DNA from: Bosea sp. (in: a-proteobacteria)
GTDB taxonomy: Bacteria; Pseudomonadota; Alphaproteobacteria; Rhizobiales; Beijerinckiaceae
Length of the DNA stretch: 64,000 nucleotides
Direction of reading: 5' to 3'
NCBI RefSeq assembly: GCF_023953965.1
Contig: NZ_JAMLIX010000002.1
Coordinates: 744,001-808,000, forward strand
The first letter of the stretch is position 1, and each line of letters begins with the position of its first letter. Both the position numbers and the translations under genes were made by a program. The notes under the pieces were generated by a model, which saw nothing but the letters and a program-made list of their open reading frames with translations, searched no databases and was not told where the DNA came from. This document shows, one piece after another, positions 36,555-45,006 of the stretch.

Positions 36555-37295
36555 ATGAGCGACAGGAACGAGCGGGCCGTCGGCAAGGCGGGAGCGACCG
36601 CGGCGGCGGGGCCTTCTGAGCCGGGCGAGATCGATCGCTTCCTCGGCGCGGCGAAGCGGCTTGCGCCCCTGGCCACGGGTCAGGCGGGGCGGCTCGTCTT
36701 CGCGCTCGACGCCACGATGAGCCGCCAGCCGACATGGGACCTCGCCTGCTCGCTGCAGGCGCGGATGTTCGATGTCGCCGCCGGAAGCGGCGGGCTTGCC
36801 GTGCAGCTCGTCTATTTCCGGGGCCTCGGTGAGTGCCGCGCCTCGGGCTGGGTCGGCGAGCCGGCGCGGCTCAACGGGCTGATGCGCCGCATCGCCTGCG
36901 CGGGCGGGCAGACCCAGATCGCGCGCGTGCTGCGCCATGTCCGCGACGAGGCGAGCGCGGTGCCGCTGCGCGCCTTCGTCTATGTCGGCGATGCGATGGA
37001 GGAGGATATCGACGCGCTGGCGGCGCTCGCCGGCGAGCTCGGCCTGCGCGGCATCCGCGGCTTCGTCTTCCAGGAGGGCGACGATCCCGCGGCTGGCTCG
37101 GCCTTCGCCACGATCGCGCGGCTGACCGGCGGCGCCCATGCACGCTTCGATAGCGGCGCGCCGGATTCGCTGCTCGATCTCCTGCGCGGAGCGGCGGCCT
37201 ATGCCGCCGGCGGGCGCGAGGCGATGCAGCGGCTTTCCGGCTCGAACCCGGCGGTGAAGGGGCTGATCGCCGCCATGGACGGAGGGCGCCGGTGA
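36555..37295 (+). CDS. VWA-like domain protein, partner of the J-domain gene
   Basis: A 246-aa protein. Its core resembles a von Willebrand factor A fold: a first strand with LVFALDATMSRQ (a MIDAS-like D-x-T-x-S variant), then LRAFVYVGDAMEED and a final helix region with LIAAMDGG. It has no signal peptide or membrane helix. It overlaps the next gene by GTGA, so the two are translationally coupled. The function of this alphaproteobacterial VWA/J-domain pair is not known to me. AAAGGGG precedes the ATG. Confidence 0.75.
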   Translation: MSDRNERAVGKAGATAAAGPSEPGEIDRFLGAAKRLAPLATGQAGRLVFALDATMSRQPTWDLACSLQARMFDVAAGSGGLAVQLVYFRGLGECRASGWVGEPARLNGLMRRIACAGGQTQIARVLRHVRDEASAVPLRAFVYVGDAMEEDIDALAALAGELGLRGIRGFVFQEGDDPAAGSAFATIARLTGGAHARFDSGAPDSLLDLLRGAAAYAAGGREAMQRLSGSNPAVKGLIAAMDGGRR

Positions 37296-38011
37296 GCCTC
37301 ATCTACGGCGTGGCCGTGCTGATCCTGGTCTGGTGGCTGGCGAAGCTCTTCGCCGGGGCCAACCCGAAAGCGCTGGCGCGGCTGGCGAAGACCGGCGGCG
37401 GCGTCGCCGCGCTCGGTGTGGCCGGGCTCCTGATGGCCAGGGGTCGGATGGACATGGCCGTCTTCCTCGGCGGCATCGGCGCCTGGCTGCTCGGCTGGAG
37501 CGCGACCGGGCCGGGCGGCATCCGCTTTCCCTGGGCCGACCGCGGCGGGCCGACGCCGGGCGCGACCTCGCAGGTCAAATCCGTCCTGCTGGAGATGGAG
37601 CTCGATCACGACAGCGGCGCGGTCGCCGGCCGTGTCACCGCCGGCCCCTATGAGGGGCGTAACCTCGACAGCCTGGGCCAGGCCGATCTCGCCCAGCTGA
37701 TGCGCGACTGCCTGGCGCGCGATTCCGAAGGGGCGCGCCTGCTAGAGGCATATCTCGACCGCCGGTCGCCCGGCTGGCGTGAAGACGCTCAGCGTGATGG
37801 CGACGCGGGGCAGCGCGGCGCGCCGGGCGCGGGCGCGATGACGCAGCAGGAGGCCCACGATATCCTGGGGCTTCAGCCGGGGGCGGGCGAGGAGGCGATC
37901 CGCGAAGCCCACCGGGCCCTGATGAAGCGCATCCACCCGGATGCCGGGGGCACCAGCGGCCTTGCCGCTCGCGTCAACCAGGCCAAGGACGTCCTTCTGA
38001 AGCAGCGATAG
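37292..38011 (+). CDS. Membrane-anchored J-domain protein
   Basis: A 239-aa protein with two N-terminal membrane helices (LIYGVAVLILVWWLAKLF and about residues 50-70). A cytosolic middle region (MELDHDSGAVAGRVTAGPYEG) carries a conserved acidic segment. A C-terminal J domain (about 180-239) has MTQQEAHDILGLQPGAGEE and the HPD motif in KRIHPDAGG. It would recruit DnaK to the membrane, like TIM14/Pam18 or DjlA. The GTG start overlaps the VWA stop. The client is unknown. Confidence 0.85.
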   Translation: MSLIYGVAVLILVWWLAKLFAGANPKALARLAKTGGGVAALGVAGLLMARGRMDMAVFLGGIGAWLLGWSATGPGGIRFPWADRGGPTPGATSQVKSVLLEMELDHDSGAVAGRVTAGPYEGRNLDSLGQADLAQLMRDCLARDSEGARLLEAYLDRRSPGWREDAQRDGDAGQRGAPGAGAMTQQEAHDILGLQPGAGEEAIREAHRALMKRIHPDAGGTSGLAARVNQAKDVLLKQR

Positions 38012-38067
38012 CGAGGCGTTCGGGGAGTGGCTCTGCGACATGGCGTGAACTCCTGTCCCTGATCCGG

Positions 38068-39708
38068 TCAGCTGCGCGTGGCGAAGCAGGCGAAGCCGCC
38101 GCGCTTCAGCTGGGCGCAGGCGTTCTGCGCGTCCTTGGAGTCGTCGAAGCCGGCGAAGCGGGCGCGGAACAGGGTCGAGCCGCCCTTCGCGACCTTCTCG
38201 GTGAAGGGCGAGGCGCTGGCGAGCGAGCCCGCCGCCTTGGCCCGGGCGCGGGCCAGGATTTCCTTGGCCTTGGCCTCGTCGTCGGTGGCGCCGAGCTGGA
38301 TCACCCATTTGCCGGAGGCGACGACGGCCGCCTGGTGCGATATCGCCGGGGCGGGCTGAGGCGCCGGAACCTCGACGGCGGCGCTCTGGGTCTTGCGGAC
38401 GGGAGCGTCGGTCACGGCCTCGGCGAGCTTCACCGGCTCCTCGGCGGGCTCGGACGCCCTGGCGATCGAGGAGGTGACGTCGACATTCGCCGGCGGGCGC
38501 AGGACCTTGGCGTCGGCCGGCTGGGCGCCGATCGACCAGCGCATGGCGGACGGCGTCGTCGTCGCCGCGACCGGGCGCATGCCGGAGATCTGGAGCGGCT
38601 GTCCGCCGCTGGCGGCGACGGCGACCGGGCGCGGCGGCGCGATCGGCGTTGTGGTCGGCAGCGGCGCATAGGCGCGCGCGGCGGCCGGGAGCGCTTGCGC
38701 CTCCGCCTGCAGGCGCGGGCGCGGGACCGGGATCGGCGCAGGCTCGGCGGCGGCCTGCGGGGCGGACAGCGAGCGCGGGCGCTCCTCCGGAGCCGGTGGC
38801 GCCTCGGCGACCATCACCGAGGAGCGGCCGCTGGTCGAGGCGCGCGGCAGGCTGGCGAGGACGAGATCGGTCATGATCCGGTCGCGCGCGGCGCCGGAGC
38901 GGCCGCCGAGCACGATCGAGACGATGTGCCGGCCCTCCGCCTTGGCCGAGGTCATCAGGTTGAAGCCGGAGGCGCGGGTATAGCCGGTCTTGATGCCGTC
39001 GACGCCCTCGACCTTGCCGAGCAGGCGGTTATGGCCGCGGATCGTGCGGCTGCCGTACTGGAAGGCCCGCATCGAGAACAGCGGGTAGTATTTCGGGAAG
39101 CGCTCCTGGATGGCGCGGGCGAGGATGCTGAGGTCGCGCGCCGTCGTCAGGTTCGGCGGGGAATGGGGCAGGCCGTGCGGGTTGTAGAAGCGGGTCGAGC
39201 TCATGCCGAGCGCGCGCGCCTTGCGCGTCATCTGCTCGGCGAAGGCCGCTTCGGAACCGGCGATGTTCTCGGCGACGACGACCGAGGAATCGTTGGCCGA
39301 GAGCGTGATCATGCTCTTGATCGCGTCCTCGACCGCGATGGTGGAGCCGGCGCGCAGGCCGAGCTTGGTCGGCGGCTGCGAGGCCGCGTAGGACGAGACC
39401 CTGAGCTCGGAATCCATGCTGAAGCGGCCGCGCTCCATCTGCTCGAACAGCATGTAGAGCGTCATCACCTTGGTCAGCGAGGCCGGGATGCGGGCGGCAT
39501 CCTCGTTGACCGCATGCAGGGTGCGGCCGGTCTTCGCGTCGACCACCATCGCGGCATAGGGCGGCGTATAGCCGCCGCCGGCATGGTGCCGGCGCTTTCG
39601 CGCCTCGGCGGGGGAGGAGGCGATCGTGGCCGCGACGGCGACGACACCGATCAGACCGGCGACGGCCCGCAGACGCGGCCGCCGCAACCCAACGCAACCA
39701 GAAACCAT
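38068..39708 (-). CDS. D-alanyl-D-alanine carboxypeptidase (DacF-type) with SPOR domain
   Basis: A 546-aa exported penicillin-binding protein that trims pentapeptides in peptidoglycan. The signal peptide is residues 1-36. Catalytic motifs are SxxK (Ser77-Lys80, PASLTKVM), SAN (137-139) and KTG (240-242). A long Pro/Ala linker leads to a C-terminal SPOR domain (about 465-546, WVIQLGATDDEAKAKEIL), which targets denuded septal glycan. GAGG lies 7 bases upstream of the ATG. Confidence 0.94.
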   Translation of the reverse strand: MVSGCVGLRRPRLRAVAGLIGVVAVAATIASSPAEARKRRHHAGGGYTPPYAAMVVDAKTGRTLHAVNEDAARIPASLTKVMTLYMLFEQMERGRFSMDSELRVSSYAASQPPTKLGLRAGSTIAVEDAIKSMITLSANDSSVVVAENIAGSEAAFAEQMTRKARALGMSSTRFYNPHGLPHSPPNLTTARDLSILARAIQERFPKYYPLFSMRAFQYGSRTIRGHNRLLGKVEGVDGIKTGYTRASGFNLMTSAKAEGRHIVSIVLGGRSGAARDRIMTDLVLASLPRASTSGRSSVMVAEAPPAPEERPRSLSAPQAAAEPAPIPVPRPRLQAEAQALPAAARAYAPLPTTTPIAPPRPVAVAASGGQPLQISGMRPVAATTTPSAMRWSIGAQPADAKVLRPPANVDVTSSIARASEPAEEPVKLAEAVTDAPVRKTQSAAVEVPAPQPAPAISHQAAVVASGKWVIQLGATDDEAKAKEILARARAKAAGSLASASPFTEKVAKGGSTLFRARFAGFDDSKDAQNACAQLKRGGFACFATRS

Positions 39709-39866
39709 GTACCCGCCTCAACTCGTCAACTGGGCCGGTCCCCGCGCCGGGTCATCGTGGCGCGGGGGACACAGTCGCTGAGGTTAGGCGGGCGCGGTTA
39801 CGGAGCCGTTAAAACTTGAACGGTCGTCGCCGGAACAGTCTGCGTTTGGTGCAATGCAGCGTCCCC

Positions 39867-39895
39867 TTGACATTTATGTTGCGATGCACAATATA
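39867..39895 (+). promoter_or_regulatory. Candidate phasin promoter
   Basis: A perfect -35 TTGACA (39867-39872, within CCTTGACA) is followed 17 bases later by the AT-rich CAATATA (39889-39895) as a weak -10. It lies in the only AT-rich stretch of the 290-base spacer 39709-39998, just over 100 bases upstream of the phasin start. Confidence 0.5.
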
Positions 39896-39998
39896 CCGTA
39901 AGTCCCCGGTGATGATCTCGATCATGCGACCTTGGGGCGCGCGACTTGTCGGGCCGATCGGCCCATTCACCCTGAGGCGGCACCGCCGGGAGACGACC

Positions 39999-40337
39999 AT
40001 GATCCAGCAGTTCGACACCATCCAGAAGGCTTCCAAAGACAACGTCGACGCCGCCCTGAAGGCTTTCGGCGCCACCTCGAAGGGCGTGCAGACGATCGCC
40101 GTCGAGACGACCGACTATGCCAAGAAGTCCTTCGAGGCCGGCACCGCCACGCTCGAGAAGCTCGCCGGCGTGAAGACCTTCGACAAGGCCCTGGAAATCC
40201 AGGCCGACTTCATCAAGGCCTCGTTCGAGGGCGCCGTCGCCCAGATCACCAAGATGGGCGAGCTCTATGCCGCTCTCGCCAAGGACGCCTACAAGCCGTT
40301 CGAGGGCATCGTCGCCAAGGCCGCCCCGAAGGCGTGA
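39999..40337 (+). CDS. Phasin family protein
   Basis: A 112-aa, Ala/Lys-rich, mostly helical protein with the phasin_2 signature (ETTDYAKKSFEAGTATLEKL and FIKASFEGAVAQITKMGEL). Phasins coat polyhydroxyalkanoate granules; some also act as general stress chaperones. GGGAG at 39988-39992 fixes the ATG. A strong -35 upstream and two hairpins downstream, the second a terminator, suggest an abundant monocistronic transcript. No PHA enzymes are in the window. Confidence 0.9.
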   Translation: MIQQFDTIQKASKDNVDAALKAFGATSKGVQTIAVETTDYAKKSFEAGTATLEKLAGVKTFDKALEIQADFIKASFEGAVAQITKMGELYAALAKDAYKPFEGIVAKAAPKA

Positions 40338-40344
40338 TCCCGGC

Positions 40345-40364
40345 CGGCGGCCGAAAGGCCGCCG
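40345..40364 (+). other. 3'-UTR hairpin after phasin
   Basis: A perfect 8-bp stem CGGCGGCC / GGCCGCCG (40345-40352 with 40357-40364) is closed by a GAAA tetraloop. There is no T-tract, so it is more likely a stability or pausing element upstream of the true terminator at 40395. Confidence 0.6.
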
Positions 40365-40394
40365 CGGCTCCTCGTGAGTTCGGTTGCGTTTGCG

Positions 40395-40422
40395 AACCCC
40401 GGCCGGTCAGGCCGGGGTTTTT
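40395..40422 (+). terminator. Rho-independent terminator of the phasin gene
   Basis: AACCCCGGCC (40395-40404) pairs perfectly with GGCCGGGGTT (40410-40419) around a 5-base loop and is followed by further Ts to 40422. A strong intrinsic terminator by eye. Confidence 0.9.
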
Positions 40423-40438
40423 CGTTTGGCGTACGGTC

Positions 40439-40571
40439 CGTCATTCCCGGGCGCGCCTTAAGGCGCGAAACCGGAACCCACCACCGAGTATAACATCTGA
40501 TGCCCGGTTGCGGGTGGCTCACCCAGTCGCGGGTTCCGGGTTCTTCGCTGGCGCGAAGCCCCGGAATGACG
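40439..40571. repeat. Composite extragenic palindrome, ~133 bp
   Basis: Second copy of the architecture seen at 15108-15238. Outer arms CGTCATTCCCGGG (40439-40451) and CCCCGGAATGACG (40559-40571) enclose inner arms around CCGGAACCC and GGGTTCCGG. Side hairpins are CGCGCCTTAAGGCGCG and CTTCGCTGGCGCGAAG. The middle ~40 bases differ from the first copy. It lies between the convergent phasin and L,D-transpeptidase-like genes. Confidence 0.85.
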
Positions 40572-40580
40572 AGAGCGGGG

Positions 40581-41249
40581 TCAGGCCGGCAGGACGACGA
40601 CCTTGGTCTTGACCGGGGTCTGATCGTAGAGATGGATCATGTCCTGGCTGAGCAGGCCGACGCAGCCGCTGGTGACGCCGCTGCCGATCGATTCCGGGTC
40701 GCTGCTCGCATAGATCGTGTAGAGCGTGTATCTGCCGTTCTGGTAGAGATGCAGCGTGCGGGCGCCGAGCGGGTTGTCGAGGCCGCCGGGCATGCCGCGG
40801 GCGTATTGGGCCGCCTCTGGCTGGCGCTTGATCATTTCCGGGGGCGGGGTCCAGGTCGCCCATTCGGACTTGCGCCCGACATAGGCGTCGCCGTTCCAGC
40901 GGAAGCCGTCGCGCCCGACATTGGCGCCGTAGCGGGTGGCGTTGCCGTCGCCCTCGATGCGGTAGACGTAGTAGTTGGCCGGATCGACGATGATCGTGCC
41001 CGGCTCCTCGCGGGTCTCGTAGCGGACGGTGCGGCGGAAATATTTCGGGTCGACCTTGGTGACGTCGACCGCGGGAATCGGGAATTTCTCCTGCGGCACC
41101 GGACCGTAGAGCTGCTGCGCCTCGGCGAGGCTCATGCCGTCGCCGGCGCAGCCGCCAAGACCCAGTGCGCCGAGGCCGGCGGCCGAGACCGCCAGGAACG
41201 ACCGGCGGTCGATCCCGCCGGCAGCACGCTTCCCACCATTCATGATCAT
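40581..41249 (-). CDS. L,D-transpeptidase-like (YkuD) Tat lipoprotein with altered active site
   Basis: A 222-aa protein with a twin-arginine signal (DRRSFLAVSAAGLGAL) and a lipobox ending at Cys34 (LGLGGC). It carries a YkuD domain: IIVDPANYYVYRIEG, VGRDGFRW, then the active-site block. Cys196 (TSGC) aligns with the catalytic Cys. The catalytic His of the usual IHGT motif is Tyr180 (TIYASSD), and the Arg after Cys (CIR) is Gly198 (CVG). Normal members cross-link peptidoglycan or attach lipoproteins; activity here is doubtful. The ATG at 41249 has GGGAAG 7 bases upstream; the next in-frame codon upstream is at 41264. Confidence 0.88.
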   Translation of the reverse strand: MIMNGGKRAAGGIDRRSFLAVSAAGLGALGLGGCAGDGMSLAEAQQLYGPVPQEKFPIPAVDVTKVDPKYFRRTVRYETREEPGTIIVDPANYYVYRIEGDGNATRYGANVGRDGFRWNGDAYVGRKSEWATWTPPPEMIKRQPEAAQYARGMPGGLDNPLGARTLHLYQNGRYTLYTIYASSDPESIGSGVTSGCVGLLSQDMIHLYDQTPVKTKVVVLPA

Positions 41250-41459
41250 GACCGGACTTCCCATGCTGCTGCCCGGCGAGAACCCGCGCCGGCCTTCCGC
41301 TGCCGTTTATTCTATAGCATGACGAAGTTGGGCGGAACCATGGCGGCGGACGGGGGCAGCTGCCGCCTGCCGTTCGAACCGATTGAAAACACCGCCGGTT
41401 GAGCGCATCTGTGGGGTATGCGCCTGCCGTCGCGGCGCTGAAGAGGTCCGGTTTCCGCC

Positions 41460-42989
41460 ATGCTCGACAAATCCGCGCCGCCCCGCACGCTCAAGCTCAA
41501 CGCCGCCGACAATGTCGTCGTCGCCGTCGATCCGATCGATGCCGGAATGACGGTGGCCGGGGTTACGGCGCTGAAGCGCGTCCCGCGTGGGCACAAGCTG
41601 GCGATCGCGCCGATCGCGAAGGACGAGCCGGTGCGCAAGTTCGGCCAGATCATCGGCTTCGCGACGAGCGACATCTTGCCGGGCGAGTGGGTGCACGAGC
41701 ACAATACCGGCTTCCACGCCTTCGCGCGCGACTACGCCTACGCCGCGGAGGCCAAGCCCGAATTCGTGCTGCCGGTCGAGCAACGGGCGACCTTCGAGGG
41801 CTTCCGCCGTGCGGGCGGCAAGGCCGGCACGCGCAACTATGTCGGCATCCTGACCTCGGTGAACTGCTCGGCCTCGGCCGCGCGCTTCATGGCCGAGGAG
41901 GTCAAGCGCTCCGGCCTGCTCGCCGATTATCCCAATGTCGACGGCGTGATCGCACTGACCCACGGCACCGGCTGCGGCATCGACTACAACGGCGAGAGCT
42001 TCGAGGTCCTCAAGCGCACCACCTGGGGCTATGCCTGCAATCCCAACATGGCGGCGGTGCTCGTCGTCGGCCTCGGCTGCGAGGGCTTCCAGATCAGCCG
42101 GATGAAGGAAGCCTATGGCGTCACCGAGAGCGACGTCTTCCGCACCCTGACGATCCAGGAGACGGGCGGCACGAAGAAGGCGGTCGCAGCCGGCATCGAG
42201 GCGCTGAAGGTGATGCTGCCGATCGCCAACCGGGCGGTGCGCGAGACGGTGCCGGCCTCCGAGCTGATGCTGGCCTTGCAGTGCGGAGGGTCGGACGGCT
42301 ATTCCGGCATCACCGCCAATCCGGCGCTGGGGGCCGCCGTCGACATCCTGGTCGAGCATGGCGGCACGGCGATCCTCTCCGAGACGCCGGAGATCTACGG
42401 CGCCGAGCATCTGCTGACGCGCCGCGCCGCGACGCGCGAGGTCGGCGAGAAGCTCGTCGGCATCATCGAATGGTGGGAGGACTACACCGCGCGTGCCCGG
42501 ATGAGCATGAACAACAACCCCTCGCCGGGCAACAAGGCGGGGGGCCTGACCACCATCCTGGAGAAGTCGCTCGGCGCTGCCGTCAAGGGCGGCACCAAGA
42601 CGCTTTCGGCGGTCTATCACTATGCCGAGCCGGTGACGGCGAAGGGGTTCGTCTACATGGACACGCCCGGCTACGATCCGGTCGCGGCGACCGGGCAGGT
42701 GGCGGGCGGGGCCAATATCCTCGCCTTCACCACCGGGCGCGGCTCGGCCTATGGCTGCAAGCCGACGCCCTCGGTGAAGCTCGCCACCAATACGCCCGTC
42801 TACGAGAAGATGATCGACGACATGGACATCAATTGCGGCGACGTGCTCGACGGGGTTTCGCTGGAAGAGAAGGGCCGCGAGATCTTCGACAAGCTCCTGA
42901 AGGTCGCCTCGGGCGAGCGGACCAAGTCCGAGGAGCTCGGCTATGGCGACGCCGAATACGTGCCATGGCAGATCGGCGCGACGATGTAG
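41460..42989 (+). CDS. uxaA: Altronate dehydratase family protein
   Basis: A 509-aa UxaA-type dehydratase. The N-terminal SAF domain (about residues 1-95, DNVVVAVDPIDAGMTVAG) precedes the metal-binding catalytic region (YNGESFEVLKRTTWGYACNP, TIQETGGTKKAV, ALQCGGSDGYSGI and MDINCGDVLDG). Family enzymes remove water from altronate or related sugar acids in hexuronate breakdown. No partner oxidoreductase or transporter is adjacent, so the true sugar acid is uncertain. The start is ATG at 41460. It is convergent with the aminotransferase gene (14-base gap). Confidence 0.9.
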   Translation: MLDKSAPPRTLKLNAADNVVVAVDPIDAGMTVAGVTALKRVPRGHKLAIAPIAKDEPVRKFGQIIGFATSDILPGEWVHEHNTGFHAFARDYAYAAEAKPEFVLPVEQRATFEGFRRAGGKAGTRNYVGILTSVNCSASAARFMAEEVKRSGLLADYPNVDGVIALTHGTGCGIDYNGESFEVLKRTTWGYACNPNMAAVLVVGLGCEGFQISRMKEAYGVTESDVFRTLTIQETGGTKKAVAAGIEALKVMLPIANRAVRETVPASELMLALQCGGSDGYSGITANPALGAAVDILVEHGGTAILSETPEIYGAEHLLTRRAATREVGEKLVGIIEWWEDYTARARMSMNNNPSPGNKAGGLTTILEKSLGAAVKGGTKTLSAVYHYAEPVTAKGFVYMDTPGYDPVAATGQVAGGANILAFTTGRGSAYGCKPTPSVKLATNTPVYEKMIDDMDINCGDVLDGVSLEEKGREIFDKLLKVASGERTKSEELGYGDAEYVPWQIGATM

Positions 42990-43003
42990 CGGGCGGCTTT
43001 CGC

Positions 43004-44188
43004 CTATAGCGAAAAGCCCTTCAGCCTCTCGCCCAGCCCCTCGATCCTGTCGGCGGGGACGTTGGCGATGGCGATGCGCAGATGGTTCTCCTGCCCGGGG
43101 CCGAAATAGGGGCCGGGCAGGGTGAGCACGCCGCGTTCCTCGGCGAGGCGCCGCCCCACCGCGCCCGCCGGCACGCCCGCGAAGGGATGGGCGACATAGG
43201 CGAAATAGGCGCCGGCCGAGAGGATCCGCCAGCCGTTCAGCGGCGCCATCGCCCGGCGGAACAGATCGGCGCGGGCGTTGATCTCGGTGCGGTTGCGCCC
43301 ACGCCAGTCGCGGATGCCGTCGATGCCCCAGGCCACGGCCGCTTGTGCCGCCTGGACCGGGCAGATCTGCAGGCAGTCGAGCACCTTGCCGATCTCGGCC
43401 TGCACGCTTGCGCCGGCCGTGATCGCGCCCAGCCGCCAGCCCGGAATCGCATAGGCCTTCGAGAAGCTGTAAAGGCCGATCACCGTGTCTTGCCAGCCCA
43501 TTGCGGCGAAGACTTCATGGGGCCTGGCAGCCGTCGCGGGCAGGAAATCGCGATAGGTCTCGTCGAGCACGAGCCAGAGGCCGCGCCGGGCGCAGAGCGC
43601 GGCGAAGGCGGCGATGGTCTCAGGCGGATAGACCGCGCCGGTCGGGTTGTTGGGGGTGACGAGCACGATGGCGCGGGTGCGCGCATCGATCAGCGCCTCG
43701 GCGGTCGCGACAGCGGGCACGAAGCCGGCTTCCGGCGCCGCGGGCAGCGGGCGGGCCTCGATGCCCAGCATCGACAGCGTCATCTCGTGGTTGAAGTACC
43801 AGGGCGTCGGCAGGAGCACATTGTCGCCGGCCCGCGCCAGCGCCATCATCGTCACCACGAAAGCCTGGTTGCAGCCCGAGGTGATCGCGACCTCGGCGGG
43901 CGCGAAGGCGCTGCCGTAAAGGCGCGAGATCTCGGCCGCATAGGCTTCGCGCAAGGCCGGGTCGCCGGCAAGCCCGCCATAGCGCGCCGTGTCGGGATCG
44001 GCGGCGGCGCCGGCGAGCCGCTCGAGCAGGGCCGCCGGTGGCGGGGCGCCGGGAACCGCCTGGGAGAGATCGATCAGCGGGCCGCGGTCGCCGTCATAGG
44101 CGCGCGCCCAGCCTTTCGCCTCCGGGATCGGCGGCGTGCCGGTGTCGATGAGATCGGGATTGAGCGGGGCGCTGGCGGTCGTCGGCAT
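43004..44188 (-). CDS. Class I/II PLP-dependent aminotransferase
   Basis: A 394-aa fold-type I aminotransferase. It has ITSGCNQAFVVTMMALARAG, TPNNPTGAVYPPE, LDETYRDFL, the PLP Lys in YSFSKAYAIPGWRLG, and a C-terminal Arg in NHLRIAIAN for the substrate carboxylate. The ATG at 44188 is preferred over a codon 20 residues upstream. The amino donor is not predictable from sequence alone. It is divergent from the cold-shock gene. Confidence 0.9.
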   Translation of the reverse strand: MPTTASAPLNPDLIDTGTPPIPEAKGWARAYDGDRGPLIDLSQAVPGAPPPAALLERLAGAAADPDTARYGGLAGDPALREAYAAEISRLYGSAFAPAEVAITSGCNQAFVVTMMALARAGDNVLLPTPWYFNHEMTLSMLGIEARPLPAAPEAGFVPAVATAEALIDARTRAIVLVTPNNPTGAVYPPETIAAFAALCARRGLWLVLDETYRDFLPATAARPHEVFAAMGWQDTVIGLYSFSKAYAIPGWRLGAITAGASVQAEIGKVLDCLQICPVQAAQAAVAWGIDGIRDWRGRNRTEINARADLFRRAMAPLNGWRILSAGAYFAYVAHPFAGVPAGAVGRRLAEERGVLTLPGPYFGPGQENHLRIAIANVPADRIEGLGERLKGFSL

Positions 44189-44327
44189 GGTCTCATCGGT
44201 TTGCGGCGCGCCGGCCTTTACGTCAATCGTCGATGTGGACGACCGCATCGGGGGCTGTATCCCGAATCCGCAGCGGTGTTATCGTATCGGCAGCGAATCA
44301 AGCGTTGCGCGTGGGGGTGAGCGGCAC

Positions 44328-44942
44328 ATGTCCGACGAATTCGGTGAGAGCGGGCGGCCACCGATGGGTCCCATCCAGTCACTCAACCGCGTCGTGCGGC
44401 TCGATGGGGCGGGCAGCCACGCGGCGGAGGTGCCGGTCGAGATCGCCGGCTACGTCAAGTGGTTCGACGTTTCCAAGGGCTACGGCTTCGTCGTGCCGGA
44501 GGCGGGCGGCACCGACATCCTGCTGCATGTCACCATCCTGAAGCGCGACGGCTTCAACGCGATCGCGGAGGGCGCGCGCATCGTGCTCGAGGCGGTCGAG
44601 AAAGTGCGGGGTCGCCAGGCGGTGCGCGTCATCTCGATCGACACCTCCGCCGGCCGCCACCCTTCCGAGATGCCGCTGGCGCGCACCAATGTCGCGGTCG
44701 CGCCGACCAGCGGGCTGGAGCGCATGGTGGTGAAGTGGTTCAACCGCCTGCGCGGTTTCGGCTTCGTCTCGACGGGCGAGGGCGCGCCCGACGTCTTCGT
44801 GCATATGGAGACGCTGCGGCGCTACGGCCTCGTCGAGCTCGTTCCGGGCCAGACGGTGCTGGTGCGCTACGGGCCGGGGCCGAAGGGGCTGATGGCGGCC
44901 GAGATCCATCTGGAGCAGGGCGGCGCGAGCGTGGCGCACTGA
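44328..44942 (+). CDS. Protein with two cold-shock domains
   Basis: A 204-aa protein with two CSP-type OB folds. The first (about residues 41-105) has YVKWFDVSKGYGFVVPE, with RNP1 KGYGFV and a diverged RNP2 ILLHVTIL. The second (about 132-197) has VVKWFNRLRGFGFVSTGEG with DVFVHMETL. The acidic N-terminal ~40 residues are probably flexible. Double-CSD proteins are common in alphaproteobacteria and bind single-stranded RNA or DNA. A terminator follows at 44972. Confidence 0.92.
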   Translation: MSDEFGESGRPPMGPIQSLNRVVRLDGAGSHAAEVPVEIAGYVKWFDVSKGYGFVVPEAGGTDILLHVTILKRDGFNAIAEGARIVLEAVEKVRGRQAVRVISIDTSAGRHPSEMPLARTNVAVAPTSGLERMVVKWFNRLRGFGFVSTGEGAPDVFVHMETLRRYGLVELVPGQTVLVRYGPGPKGLMAAEIHLEQGGASVAH

Positions 44943-44971
44943 AGCGGCCCACCCGGCCGATGGGATGAAAG

Positions 44972-44998
44972 GGGCGCCGCGCGGGCGCCCTCTCTTTT
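44972..44998 (+). terminator. Terminator of the cold-shock gene
   Basis: GGGCGCC (44972-44978) and GGCGCCC (44984-44990) form a 7-bp stem with a GCGCG loop, followed by TCTCTTTT. It lies between convergent csp and erpA, ending 8 bases before the erpA stop. Confidence 0.8.
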
Positions 44999-45006
44999 GG
45001 CCGGCC

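Noticed and set aside
39829..39845. GGAAC followed by CGTT upstream of the phasin gene as a fourth EcfG promoter
   Set aside because: The spacing is only 6 bases, far too short.
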